34,095 bases of DNA, taken from NCBI GenBank assembly GCA_021324175.1, contig JAJPJP010000307.1:1-34095 (forward strand). Reading direction: 5' to 3'. Positions 8,631 to 17,787 of this stretch are shown one piece after another. The DNA is from Chitinophagia bacterium (GTDB lineage Bacteria > Bacteroidota > Bacteroidia > Chitinophagales > Chitinophagaceae). The position numbers were made by a program, and so were the translations under genes. The first letter of the stretch is position 1. Every line of letters starts with the position of its first letter. Under the pieces are notes generated by a model. That model was given only the letters and a program-made list of their open reading frames with translations. It was not told the DNA's origin and did not search any database.

Positions 8631-9503
8631 CTACTTCAAAAACCCATCCAGGTAACCCAATATTGTATTGGTCTGCATCATTAGACTGACATGTCCTTGA
8701 GAAGGAACAATGGCCAATTGCGATTTTGGCATTCCTCCGAAATCAGCAGTTACACCACCTCCGAGTAGTTGATATGTTTTTATCAACTCGATTTTATCCA
8801 GACCGTCGTTATCGCCGGAGATAAGTAAGACTGGGGAAGTGATTTTCGCAATATTGGTTTCACCCAGGTCGAATGGTGTCCCAGCAAAAGCAATCATCTG
8901 TTCCAAGAATTTTCTCCATTTTGTTTTGTCAGGCGCCGTTGCATCGTATGCCGTTTCCATAGGAGTATTCGTAAAAAATTCAGGTTTGAAATTTTTGAAT
9001 GCGTTAGTTACTGCGGGCAGCCAACCACTACTTTTATAAGTAGATGAAATGATAACCAATTTGCGCACCCGTTTAGGGCTCTGTATAATGAACTGGTAAG
9101 CCACGGAACCGCCCATGCTATATCCTACGACATCCGCACTATCCACTTTTAAGTAATTCATTACTCCCTCCACATCACCTGCCAGGTTAGCAAAGTCTAA
9201 TTTTCTTTCAGAAAACGGAGTGTGCCCGTGTCCCTGAAATTCAATGGCAATCACTTTTCTTGTTTTTGACAATTCGGGTATTAATTGTCCCCAATTCATC
9301 CCGATCGTATAAAAAGCACCATGCAATAAAACGACCGGCCTACCCTCACCATATACTTCGTAATAAACTTTAATGCCATTAACAGGTATGTAGCCACTGT
9401 CGGCGGGCTTATTCTGTTGCCCCTTGGATTGAAAAACAGTAAAAAAAATTAAAGCAACCATTAATACTGGTCTTGGGGTAGATCCTTTTAATACTCGTTT
9501 CAT
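8631..9503 (-). CDS. Exported alpha/beta hydrolase
   Basis: 290 residues. A basic N-terminus (KRVLKGSTPRP) precedes a hydrophobic stretch (VLMVALIFFTVF) and SKGQQ, consistent with a signal peptide to about residue 29. The hydrolase domain has the oxyanion segment LLHGAFYTIG (59-68), nucleophile elbow GYSMGG with Ser129, an acidic residue in SGDNDGL (Asp231 or Asp233) and the catalytic His271 in SQGHVSLM. It is probably a periplasmic esterase or lipase-like hydrolase with unknown substrate. It forms its own transcription unit between the SDR and the kinase, both on the same strand. Confidence 0.85.
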   Translation of the reverse strand: MKRVLKGSTPRPVLMVALIFFTVFQSKGQQNKPADSGYIPVNGIKVYYEVYGEGRPVVLLHGAFYTIGMNWGQLIPELSKTRKVIAIEFQGHGHTPFSERKLDFANLAGDVEGVMNYLKVDSADVVGYSMGGSVAYQFIIQSPKRVRKLVIISSTYKSSGWLPAVTNAFKNFKPEFFTNTPMETAYDATAPDKTKWRKFLEQMIAFAGTPFDLGETNIAKITSPVLLISGDNDGLDKIELIKTYQLLGGGVTADFGGMPKSQLAIVPSQGHVSLMMQTNTILGYLDGFLK

Positions 9504-9694
9504 AAAATGTTCTTGATTTCATTTGCGTTAAAATGCGGAGCCCAGGAGCAAGAGGGCAAGGAGAAAAACCTTTAGCATTTGCTAAACATCCAATTTACGT
9601 TTTTATGCCCTTCGGACAAGCCAACTGTGTCTTCACCGAGGTTTATGTGCCAGGCAATTGAACGATAAAATCACTGCCTTCACCCTCCCTGCTT

Positions 9695-11842
9695 TCAACC
9701 TTTATTTCCTCCGTGAGCTCGTATGATATCGTAGCTCAAACTCAATCCTAATCCTGTCCCATGTCCAGTAGGTTTTGTGGTGAAAAAGGGCTGAAATATT
9801 TTGTCAATCACTTTTCCCGGGATTCCGTTGCCGTTATCCTCAACAGTGATGGTCACAAATTCACCCACCTTCACTGTAGAGACTGAAACTGAGGGCGTAT
9901 ATCCATCCGATTCACTTTTCTTCTTTTCGGCTACCGCATAAAAAGCATTGTTGAAAAGGTTAACAAAAACTCTTACCAAATCCTGGGGAACAAATGAGAA
10001 TTTACCTAACGACTGATCAAAATCTGTGTGTATCTGAACCTCAAAAGACTTATCCTTCGTCCTCATATTGTGGTAGCTGATTTTTAGGCACTCATCTAAA
10101 ATGGCATTGATATCCGTCGGCACCTTTTCACCAGCACCTGTCCGGCTATGTAAAAGCATCCCTTTAACAATAGCATCGGCCCTTTTTCCATGGTTAATTA
10201 TCTTGTCCTCGTTGGCTTCAATATCCCTTGCAATTGATTTCACCTGGTTAAAGTTGCTCGATTCAATTTCATTGTTCAATTCACCTATCAGTTCCTTATT
10301 CACCTCGGAGAAGTTGTTTATAAAGTTAAGGGGGTTTTGTATTTCATGGGCTATGCCCGCGGTGAGTTCACCAAGGGAAGCCATTTTCTCCTGTTGAATA
10401 AGTTGAGCCTGGGTATCATTGAGTTCTTTGAGCGACTGACTTAGCGCTGCTGTTCGATCATTCACCTGTCTTTCGAGTGTTTCATTTTGGGTCGCCAGTA
10501 TATTTTGTTTTTCCTGCTCCTGGGCAATTGATTTTTTTGAGAGATCTTCAACTTCTGAGAGTTTTTGTTTCAGTGCACGGTTGGTAAAAGCAAAATCGAG
10601 GCCCAGGTAAATGGAAGTGGCTATTGGAATACTTAAGTTTGCGAGGTTAAAAGTGAGATTAATAAATTGAAAATGCGCAATAATTATTTTGTTATAGAAG
10701 CCAAAGATTGCGGCGAAAATGGAAGCCATGACAAATATCAGAAAGCCGATGGCTCCAGCGAGGATAATCCACCCGCCTCTTTTTTTCGCTCGAACGGATT
10801 TAAAAGCAATGCGGGCAATTTCTAAATCGATTATATTCGGCAAAATCACCTGACTTATGAACTCTCCCCACACATGGGTGTAGGCATTTAGCAAAACGCC
10901 AATAATTGTTAAGGTGGTTAACGCCCAAAACACCCATCCTCTTTTCTTGCCGAAAAGGCTATACAGGGCAGTGAGCATAAACAAAAAACCGAGATCCCCA
11001 AGGTCCATAGTGAGATTGTAATAATAGAATTTATACTCAACCGTATGAACTAACATTCTTATGCCGGTAATGCAATAGAAAAACATGAACAACGCAAATA
11101 AGAAAAAATACAAATTGGCCTTTTGAGTTGGATAAAACAGGTAAAATGCTAAATGAAGAATTGCTAAAATGAAAAAAACACCTACCCTGAAAATTTCTAA
11201 GACGGATAAGCCGGAAGAAAACTGTTGAGAGTATTGTTCTATGCCGGATTCCAGAGTGCTTATACGAATCTTTAAAACAAGGTTCCCGTCGGGTGATAGT
11301 GCTGAGTAAGAAACGTTCGGCTGCAATATATATCGTACCGCTAGAACCAACTTACCGCCCCCATTTAGCGGCAATAGAACAGGTTTGCCCCATGGATCAT
11401 AGGCCCTTATTTTACCGGGGTTCGAACTCAACTGGCCAAAATGAGCCAGTAGATTGCCATTTAAGTAAAGCTCCGATGCTCCCGATTGATTGATGATTAA
11501 AGCCAAGGGATGGTTTACGGTACTGTCCGCAAAAAAATGGATTCGAAACCAACAGATTCCTGATTTTAGCATTTGTGACAGTGAATCGCCCATCCCCGAT
11601 TTTGGTTTTTGCATCAGTGAATCATGCACACCTGAAGCCGGATTAACCAATTGCCAGGCTCTGTCGTCATATCCCGGTTTTGCATATTCAGGATTATCAC
11701 CCCGGTGGAATTTCCATCCCTTGTCCAATAAGATGCCTTGAGCCGGAATGCTGTCAATGTGAATAATGCCTGATGTATCCTGCGCATGAGAAAGTGTAGC
11801 CAGGAAAAGGATAAAAAACAGCGCTCGCCCGTGATATTTCAT
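9695..11842 (-). CDS. Membrane sensor histidine kinase (jelly-roll sensor, 7TM), frameshifted at its extreme C-terminus
   Basis: 715 residues as read. A signal peptide (about 1-20) leads to an extracytoplasmic beta-sandwich sensor (about 35-195, with WKFHRGDNPEYAKPGYDD and GASELYLNGN), then seven membrane helices (about 215-420), a coiled coil (about 425-490) and the kinase core: GIAHEIQNPLN with His499, N-box FVNLFNNAFYAV, DNGNG at 669-673 and GTGLGL at 695-700. This layout is that of 7TMR-DISM-type kinases. The frame ends HGGNKG, but one base upstream of the stop the alternative frame continues EIKVESREGEGSDFIVQLP to a TAA at 9643-9645, matching the related remnant's ending. One G seems missing at about 9704-9709. 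Only the last beta strand is affected, so the kinase may still work, or this is a sequencing error. No response regulator gene is adjacent. Confidence 0.85.
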   Translation of the reverse strand: MKYHGRALFFILFLATLSHAQDTSGIIHIDSIPAQGILLDKGWKFHRGDNPEYAKPGYDDRAWQLVNPASGVHDSLMQKPKSGMGDSLSQMLKSGICWFRIHFFADSTVNHPLALIINQSGASELYLNGNLLAHFGQLSSNPGKIRAYDPWGKPVLLPLNGGGKLVLAVRYILQPNVSYSALSPDGNLVLKIRISTLESGIEQYSQQFSSGLSVLEIFRVGVFFILAILHLAFYLFYPTQKANLYFFLFALFMFFYCITGIRMLVHTVEYKFYYYNLTMDLGDLGFLFMLTALYSLFGKKRGWVFWALTTLTIIGVLLNAYTHVWGEFISQVILPNIIDLEIARIAFKSVRAKKRGGWIILAGAIGFLIFVMASIFAAIFGFYNKIIIAHFQFINLTFNLANLSIPIATSIYLGLDFAFTNRALKQKLSEVEDLSKKSIAQEQEKQNILATQNETLERQVNDRTAALSQSLKELNDTQAQLIQQEKMASLGELTAGIAHEIQNPLNFINNFSEVNKELIGELNNEIESSNFNQVKSIARDIEANEDKIINHGKRADAIVKGMLLHSRTGAGEKVPTDINAILDECLKISYHNMRTKDKSFEVQIHTDFDQSLGKFSFVPQDLVRVFVNLFNNAFYAVAEKKKSESDGYTPSVSVSTVKVGEFVTITVEDNGNGIPGKVIDKIFQPFFTTKPTGHGTGLGLSLSYDIIRAHGGNKG

Positions 11843-11998
11843 AAGCAGGCCTTAGTTAATTGGTCCTTTTTGATGGGTTGGAGGTCAGTTAGGAATGAGA
11901 TATAAAAGGTAGGCTTTTTACGACTCGTGATAAAATTTTTGGGTGTATCTTCTGTCTCGAATGGGCCGGTTCATTGAGCGTTTCGATGTCTTCAAAGT

Positions 11999-12449
11999 GA
12001 TGCAGGTAATCCAAAGGAGGTAAGAGAGTTGTTATCAACTCTGAAACACAGTGAGGACAAAATCAATTATCATGGAAAGCGAGCCGATGCTATTGAAAAA
12101 GGTATGCTCCAACACTCTCGTTCGAGCTCAGACGCAAAAGAGCCAACTGATATCAACGCCCTGGCCAATGAATATTTACCCTTGGCGTATCACGGCTTAA
12201 GAGCAAAAGACGATTCCTTTAATGCGACCATGAATACTAATTTAGATGCCAGCATGGGAAAAACAAAAATCATTCCGCAGGATATTGGTCGGGCTTTGCT
12301 CAACTTATACAACAATGCGTTTTATGCCGTGAGTGAAAAAAGTCAACGGCAGATTGAAGGCTATGAACCAGTTAATTCTTTGGGAGTAACCAGAATTTCG
12401 GTTTCTTTGTCGCACCTTGAAACAGAAGCTTGTGCTGTAGTTATAAGGA
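11999..12449 (+). pseudogene. Middle fragment of a third sensor histidine kinase
   Basis: The open stretch reads GNPKEVRELLSTLKHSEDKI, then NYHGKRADAIEKGMLQHSR, LRAKDDSFNATMNTNLD, the N-box ALLNLYNNAFYAV and SVSLSHLETEACAVVI. It then stops exactly where the DNGxG box should follow. The H-box, all sensor and membrane parts, and the G-boxes are absent, so it cannot be a kinase. It is homologous to the dimerisation/ATPase core of the kinase at 9695-11842, but reads on the opposite strand. Its last codons run into the start codon of the first pigment-cluster gene (12460), placing a rearrangement breakpoint at about 12449. A TTG start at 12029 could give a 144-residue protein, but that would be non-functional. 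Confidence 0.75.
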
Positions 12450-12459
12450 AAAAAAGCAA

Positions 12460-13752
12460 ATGAATTTACAAGACATAACTTTTCAGCCGGCCTCAATATT
12501 CAAAAAACTACAGGAAGAGAAACTGCAGCAATTATTATTGTATGTAAGCCATAACTCCCCTTTTTACAAAAAGCTTTTTATTGATCACAATATTGAAATA
12601 TCATCGATTAAATCCATTGACGATCTAAACCTTTTACCCACTACCTGTAAAGAAGACCTTCAACAGCACAACGATGACTTTATCTGCGTAAACCCGGAAA
12701 AAATTATAGAATATACATCTACTTCCGGCACATTGGGCAGCCCGGTTACTGTTGCTCTTACCGAACATGATCTTGAAAGACTTGCTTACAATGAATACAT
12801 GTCCTTCTTAACAACTGGTGGTAATACAAGGGATGTCTACCAGTTAATGCTAACACTTGACAGGCAATTTATGGCAGGTATAGCCTATTATTCTGGCATT
12901 CGAAAAATGGGTGGCAGTATTATTCGCCTCGGGCCTGGTGTGCCATCCTTGCAATGGGAAACCATATTACGCCTTAAACCAACTGCTATTGTTGCAGTAC
13001 CATCTTTCATACTTAAGCTTATACAATTTGCCAATGACAATAAAATTGATGTGAATTCGACAACCGTCAGGAAAGCTATTTGCATAGGGGAAAATATCCG
13101 TAACCTGGATTGCACATTGAACATTCTGGGCAAAAAAATAACAAGTTCCTGGAATATTCAGCTCTACTCAACCTATGCTTCTACCGAAATGCAAACAGCT
13201 TTTACTGAGTGCAGTGAGGGTAAAGGTGGCCATAACCGCCCTGAATTGATTATCGCAGAACTGCTGGATGAAAACAATAGTCCAGTACCCGCGAATGTAC
13301 CGGGTGAGGTAACTGTTACAACACTTGGTGTAGAAGGTATGCCGCTCGTGCGGTATAAAACGGGAGATATATGTGAGTATTTCGATGAGCAGTGCGCTTG
13401 CGGAAGGACCAGCATAAGATTATCGCCCTTATTGGGACGCAAAAAGCAAATGATAAAGTTTAAGGGTACCACGCTTTATCCAACTGCAATATTTGACATA
13501 CTTAATGATATGAAGGAAATACAGGATTATGTGGTAGAAGTACAAAACAACGAACTAGGTTTGGATGAAGTCTTGTTTTACCTGGTTGTCGCCGATGATA
13601 CGGCTGAAAATGACCATAAAATAAGGGCGTACCTCCAGGCAAGACTGCGTGTAAGCCCGCTGATTAAATATGTATCCGTGGAAAATATAAAACGAATGCA
13701 GTTTCCCGATGCAAACAGGAAGGCAATAAAATTTATAGATAAAAGGGAATAA
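12460..13752 (+). CDS. Aryl-CoA / AMP-forming ligase of the flexirubin cluster (PaaK-like)
   Basis: 430 residues from the ATG at 12460; an earlier in-frame TTG at 12430 lies inside the dead kinase sequence and was rejected. ATP-binding motif TSTSGTLGSP is at 86-95, TYASTEMQ is the adenine/aryl pocket segment, RYKTGDICEYF the hinge region, and CACGRTSIRLSPLLGRKKQM resembles the Cys-containing end of phenylacetate-CoA ligases. The likely role is activation of 4-hydroxycinnamate, made by the next gene's product, as an adenylate and thioester to prime polyene synthesis. Whether the acceptor is CoA or the cluster ACP is not shown. It is the first gene of arm A and follows a broken kinase gene by only about 10 nt, so it may lack its ancestral promoter. 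Confidence 0.85.
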   Translation: MNLQDITFQPASIFKKLQEEKLQQLLLYVSHNSPFYKKLFIDHNIEISSIKSIDDLNLLPTTCKEDLQQHNDDFICVNPEKIIEYTSTSGTLGSPVTVALTEHDLERLAYNEYMSFLTTGGNTRDVYQLMLTLDRQFMAGIAYYSGIRKMGGSIIRLGPGVPSLQWETILRLKPTAIVAVPSFILKLIQFANDNKIDVNSTTVRKAICIGENIRNLDCTLNILGKKITSSWNIQLYSTYASTEMQTAFTECSEGKGGHNRPELIIAELLDENNSPVPANVPGEVTVTTLGVEGMPLVRYKTGDICEYFDEQCACGRTSIRLSPLLGRKKQMIKFKGTTLYPTAIFDILNDMKEIQDYVVEVQNNELGLDEVLFYLVVADDTAENDHKIRAYLQARLRVSPLIKYVSVENIKRMQFPDANRKAIKFIDKRE

Positions 13753-13851
13753 TTGGGGCAATTACCGTTACCGGCCTGTTAAACAGCAAAAGCAAAACCT
13801 GCATATTTTTTTCTATTTTTACCCCTTTTGACGCTAAAAAAGATTTTGCCC

Positions 13852-15390
13852 ATGATTGCTGTTGGACAAAAAGCACTTTCTCTAAAAGATTTTTCTGATA
13901 TATTATATAATAAAGAGTCAATTGAGCTACATCAAGATGAATTGGACCGGGTAAAAGAAAATTTTAAATTCTTAAAAAGCTTCTCATCCAATAAAATAAT
14001 TTACGGCATAAATACAGGTTTTGGCCCCATGGCACAATATAAAGTGCCTGAAGAAAATCTTGTAAACCTTCAATACAATCTTATCCGCAGCCACAGTGTG
14101 GGCAGCGGCAATTTATTACCTGGCCTTTTAGCAAGGGCTTTAATGATTGCGAGGCTCAATACGCTGATGCGTGCTTATTCAGGAATACATCCCGACGTGG
14201 TATTCTTACTGGCGGAATTGATCAATAAGAACATCAGCCCCTGTGTTTATGAACACGGAGGTGTGGGTGCCAGTGGCGACCTTGTACAACTGGCGCATTT
14301 GGGCCTGACATTGATAGGTGAAGGGGAAGTTATATTTGAAGAAAAAGTATATCCAACTGCTGAAATATTTGAGCGGTTTAATGTAAGGCCTTTAACGATT
14401 GTGGGCAGGGAGGGGTTAGCTATCATCAATGGTACTTCTGCCATGACAGGAATAGGGCTGGTAAACATCATGATGGCGCACAGGCTGATAAAGTGGTCGG
14501 TTATTTTGTCCTCTATGATGAATGAAGTGGTGGAAGCTTACAATGATCATTATTCATACGAATTAAATATCTTAAAAGATCATACAGGTCAAAATCATAT
14601 TGCGGAAAGGATGCGCTTTATTTTGAGCGACAGCCGTTTGATACGCAACCGATCAGAACATCTTTATGGGCCGGATAGTATTGAAGAGGAGATATTTGAA
14701 GATAAAGTGCAGGAATACTATTCTTTGAGATGCGTCACTCAAATTTTGGGGCCTGTACATGATACTGTTTGCCAGGCTGAAAAAGTGCTCACGATCGAAT
14801 TAAACTCAGTGAACGATAATCCTGTCATAGATCATATTAACCGCAATATTTTTCATGGAGGCAATTTTCATGGTGATTATGTGTCGCTGGAAATGGATAA
14901 GTTAAAGGTTGCCATAACCAAACTGTCCATGTTATCCGAAAGGCAATTGAATTACCTGCTCAATAATAAGCTTAACCAAAAATTCCCTCCATTTATAAAC
15001 CTGGGTATATTGGGCTTTAATTTTGGTATGCAGGGTATGCAGTTTACGGCTACGTCGACAGTGGCTGAAAATCAAACCATGTCATTCCCCATGTATGTGC
15101 ACAGTATCCCCAACAACAATGATAACCAGGACATCGTAAGCATGGGTTGCAATGCTGCATTAATGACCCGGAAGGTCATTGACAACTCATTTACTGTTCT
15201 GGGCATACAGGCAATGTCAGTTTTGCAGGCAGTCGATTATATGCGCTGCCAGGAAAAGCTTTCTACCGTTACAAGAACGGTATATAATGAGATAAGAAAA
15301 ATATTTCCCATGTTTGTAGACGATCAGGTTAAATACAAAGAGTTGCAAAAAGTGAGAGCCTATTTACAGGTGACAGACGCAATAATTTAA
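13852..15390 (+). CDS. MIO-type aromatic amino acid ammonia-lyase, probably tyrosine ammonia-lyase
   Basis: 512 residues from the ATG at 13852 (a TTG eight codons upstream is possible). The catalytic Tyr51 is in IYGINTGFGPM. The Ala140-Ser141-Gly142 triad in GGVGASGDLVQ cyclises to the MIO electrophile. NSVNDNPVID and FHGGNFHGDY are further active-site segments. The substrate-selectivity loop reads NLIRSHSVGSG with Ser80-His81. Several stretches match, from memory, the tyrosine ammonia-lyase of the Flavobacterium flexirubin cluster, so tyrosine to 4-hydroxycinnamate plus ammonia is the expected reaction. Histidine ammonia-lyase is the alternative, but no hut genes are nearby. The aryl starter is passed to the ligase upstream. 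Cytoplasmic homotetramer by family. Confidence 0.88.
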   Translation: MIAVGQKALSLKDFSDILYNKESIELHQDELDRVKENFKFLKSFSSNKIIYGINTGFGPMAQYKVPEENLVNLQYNLIRSHSVGSGNLLPGLLARALMIARLNTLMRAYSGIHPDVVFLLAELINKNISPCVYEHGGVGASGDLVQLAHLGLTLIGEGEVIFEEKVYPTAEIFERFNVRPLTIVGREGLAIINGTSAMTGIGLVNIMMAHRLIKWSVILSSMMNEVVEAYNDHYSYELNILKDHTGQNHIAERMRFILSDSRLIRNRSEHLYGPDSIEEEIFEDKVQEYYSLRCVTQILGPVHDTVCQAEKVLTIELNSVNDNPVIDHINRNIFHGGNFHGDYVSLEMDKLKVAITKLSMLSERQLNYLLNNKLNQKFPPFINLGILGFNFGMQGMQFTATSTVAENQTMSFPMYVHSIPNNNDNQDIVSMGCNAALMTRKVIDNSFTVLGIQAMSVLQAVDYMRCQEKLSTVTRTVYNEIRKIFPMFVDDQVKYKELQKVRAYLQVTDAII

Positions 15391-15399
15391 AAGGCCAAT

Positions 15400-16128
15400 A
15401 TGAAATGCGCGCTTATTACCGGCGGTTCAAGAGGCATAGGCCGAGCTATCTGCATTAAAATGGGGGGGATGGGTTACCATGTGCTGATTAATTACAAAAC
15501 GAACACGGAGGAAGCCAATAAAACCCTTGAACAAATAAAGCAGAATAACGGTGGTGGTGAACTTTTGCAATTTGACGTCGCAGACAAAACGGCCATACAA
15601 TCGGTGTTGGGTAACTGGATGCAAACCAATGCAGAAAAATATATTGAAGTGCTGGTGAATAATGCAGGCATAAAAGATGATGTATTGATGAGTTGGATGA
15701 AAGATGAACAGTGGGAGAAAATAATTAAAACGAACCTCGATAGCTTTTTTTACGTTACAAAGCTGGTATTGAATGGCATGCTGGTTAGAAAATATGGAAG
15801 GGTCATTAATATCGTTTCTCTTTCAGGATTAAAGGGTTTGCCAGGCCAAACAAATTATTCTGCAGCCAAAGCAGGTGTAATCGGTGCTACCAAAGCTCTT
15901 GCACAAGAGGTTGCCAGGCACGGTATAACCGTAAATGCGATTGCGCCTGGGTTCATTAAAACGGATATGATTGAAGGCATTGAGGAAAAAGAGATACAAA
16001 GGCTTGTGCCAGCAAGGCGCATTGGTTTACCTGAAGAAGTGGCTTTTGCAGCCGCCTTCTTAGCTGCGCCGGAAGCAGGTTATATCACAGCCCATGTTTT
16101 GTCCATTAACGGAGGTTTATATTCCTAA
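15400..16128 (+). CDS. 3-oxoacyl-ACP reductase (FabG-like) of the polyene system
   Basis: 242 residues, classical SDR. TGGSRGIG is at 7-14, NNAG at 87-90, catalytic Ser140, Tyr153 and Lys157 are in IVSLSG and NYSAAKAG, followed by VNAIAPGFIKTDM, a FabG signature. It reduces the beta-keto group of the growing acyl-ACP with NADPH in each round, the step before dehydration to a conjugated double bond. It starts 9 nt after the ammonia-lyase stop, and the dehydratase follows after 2 nt, so the three are read together. It is the only clear ketoreductase in the cluster and would therefore have to serve both polyene and saturated chain building, unless the housekeeping FabG helps. Confidence 0.88.
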   Translation: MKCALITGGSRGIGRAICIKMGGMGYHVLINYKTNTEEANKTLEQIKQNNGGGELLQFDVADKTAIQSVLGNWMQTNAEKYIEVLVNNAGIKDDVLMSWMKDEQWEKIIKTNLDSFFYVTKLVLNGMLVRKYGRVINIVSLSGLKGLPGQTNYSAAKAGVIGATKALAQEVARHGITVNAIAPGFIKTDMIEGIEEKEIQRLVPARRIGLPEEVAFAAAFLAAPEAGYITAHVLSINGGLYS

Positions 16129-16130
16129 AT

Positions 16131-16553
16131 ATGACGGCCTCGGAAAATATTACAACCTTCCTCCCTCAAAGGTCACCTTTTATTATGGTAGGCAAGTTAT
16201 TGCATGCAGAAGAAAAAATAACTGTAACAAGTTATGTCATTGAGGAAGGTAACATTTTGGTGGAAGACGGAATATTTACAGAGGCAGGACTGCTTGAAAA
16301 TATTGCCCAAACAGCCGCTGCCGGCGCGGGGTATTACGCAACAATTGGAAATAAGCCTGTATTGAACGGCTACATAGGGGTAGTTAAAAAGTTTTTGTTA
16401 TTTGGATTGCCGAAGGTGAATGATGAATTAAAAACTGAAGTGAGGGAAATAAGCCGGTTTTTTAACATGCAAATTATACAGGGTAAAGTGTGGTCCGGCG
16501 AAAAACTATGGGCACAGTGTGAAATGAAGATATTTCTGCAGGAGATAAATTAA
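16131..16553 (+). CDS. Hotdog-fold dehydratase half-site subunit 1 (ApeP-like, Glu present, His absent)
   Basis: 140 residues, hotdog fold. The N-terminal LPQRSPFIMVGKLL matches the opening of FabZ-type dehydratases, and AGLLENIAQTAAAG aligns with the FabZ helix containing the catalytic acid, here Glu56. The HFPGxPxxPG segment that carries the catalytic His in FabZ is missing; the sequence goes from LVEDGIFTEAG straight into the helix. Alone it should not dehydrate. In aryl polyene systems a Glu-bearing ApeP subunit pairs with a His-bearing ApeI subunit, and the protein at 20719-21087 has exactly the reciprocal pattern. It starts 2 nt after the ketoreductase stop. A 91-nt gap follows, the largest within arm A after the ligase/lyase gap. 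Confidence 0.8.
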   Translation: MTASENITTFLPQRSPFIMVGKLLHAEEKITVTSYVIEEGNILVEDGIFTEAGLLENIAQTAAAGAGYYATIGNKPVLNGYIGVVKKFLLFGLPKVNDELKTEVREISRFFNMQIIQGKVWSGEKLWAQCEMKIFLQEIN

Positions 16554-16644
16554 TTATTAAACCCGCGATCCGAACAACAACGAAATACTATTACAGGGTA
16601 CATTGGTAATTGTTTCTAAACCATAGCCAACACAAAAAAAAATA

Positions 16645-17766
16645 ATGACAGACGTATTTGTTGTTTCGGATAGTGTCATTTCCCCGCTTGGCTCCACTTC
16701 AGCCGACAATTTTATGCAGCTTGAAAGATCAATATCGGGTGTAAGACGTCATGATAATTCAGCCATTTCTCCTCAGCCTTTTTATGCCGCTCTTTTTACC
16801 GGCGACAATTTTGCGAGTGATAATCCATACACAAAGTTTGAACAACTGCTTATTGCATCAATAAAAGATGCCTTGCAAAATACAGATATAGTAACGAGCG
16901 ACGAAAAAACAATCCTGATCATTTCTTCAACAAAAGGTAATATAGGTTTACTAGAAACGGAGGGCTATAACCATGCCCTGGAAAAAAGAATCTCGCTAAA
17001 TACCTCTGCAAACATGGTAGCAAGCCATTTAAATTTTATAAATAAACCGCTGGTTGTTTGCCATGCATGTATTTCAGGCTTGCTTGCCATTATTACAGCT
17101 CTTAGGTTGATAAAATCAGGAATATATGAAAATGCGGTGATTGCAGGCGCAGATGTAATTACGAAGTTCATATTATCAGGTTTTCAATCCTTCCAGGCGT
17201 TGAGCCCGGGTATTTGTAAACCTTTTGATGCCGAAAGAGATGGCATAAATTTAGGCGAGGGCGCAGCAACCGTTATAGTGTCTTCTAATAAAAGGTATGC
17301 GAATAACATAAAATTGAGGAGTGGCTCAGTAAACAATGATGCTAATCATATTTCAGGCCCTTCACGAACGGGCGAAGAGCTTTGCCTGGTAATAGACAAA
17401 GCGCTGACAGAAGCAGGCGTTTCTGCGGCTGAAATTGATTTTATTTCAGCACATGGGACTGCCACTATTTATAATGATGAAATGGAAGCGCAGGCAATTG
17501 CCTTAGCCGGCTTGCAGAATTCACCGGTAAACAGCATGAAAGCCTATTTTGGGCATACACTTGGTGCCGCAGGCCTTTTGGAATCGGCGATGACAATCCA
17601 ATCAATGCAGCGTAATACCGTTTTACCTTCATTGGGATTTACAAATATTGGCGTAACAAAACCGATAAATATTTGTAATACATTAATGCATATGTCTTTA
17701 GACAATTGCCTCAAAACCGCTTCTGGCTTTGGTGGCTGTAATGCGGCAGTTGTGTTCAGTAAATAG
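16645..17766 (+). CDS. Beta-ketoacyl synthase 1 (FabF-like, complete Cys-His-His)
   Basis: 373 residues, thiolase fold. The active-site Cys142 is in CHACISGLLAI, His270 in SAHGTATIYND and His304 in YFGHTLGAAG, so all three residues needed for decarboxylative condensation are present. The structural motifs INLGEGAATV and SGFGGCNAAVV are normal. It is shorter at the N-terminus than housekeeping FabF (about 410), but the fold is complete. Its likely job is chain elongation or initiation in the aryl polyene system, comparable to the extra KS (ApeR type) or the main KS (ApeO type). I cannot decide which. A second, half-length KS-like gene follows within 21 nt and could be its partner. Confidence 0.85.
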   Translation: MTDVFVVSDSVISPLGSTSADNFMQLERSISGVRRHDNSAISPQPFYAALFTGDNFASDNPYTKFEQLLIASIKDALQNTDIVTSDEKTILIISSTKGNIGLLETEGYNHALEKRISLNTSANMVASHLNFINKPLVVCHACISGLLAIITALRLIKSGIYENAVIAGADVITKFILSGFQSFQALSPGICKPFDAERDGINLGEGAATVIVSSNKRYANNIKLRSGSVNNDANHISGPSRTGEELCLVIDKALTEAGVSAAEIDFISAHGTATIYNDEMEAQAIALAGLQNSPVNSMKAYFGHTLGAAGLLESAMTIQSMQRNTVLPSLGFTNIGVTKPINICNTLMHMSLDNCLKTASGFGGCNAAVVFSK

Positions 17767-17787
17767 GAAAAACAATAATCAGGCTAA

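Noticed and set aside
12430-12459. TTG-started extension of the ligase
   Set aside because: The added ten residues come from the dead kinase fragment in another frame; the ATG at 12460 gives the normal ligase start.
13753-13851. Possible promoter between the ligase and ammonia-lyase genes (TTTTTACCCCTTTTG)
   Set aside because: The spacing does not match TAnnTTTG, and the gap can be a simple intra-operon spacer.
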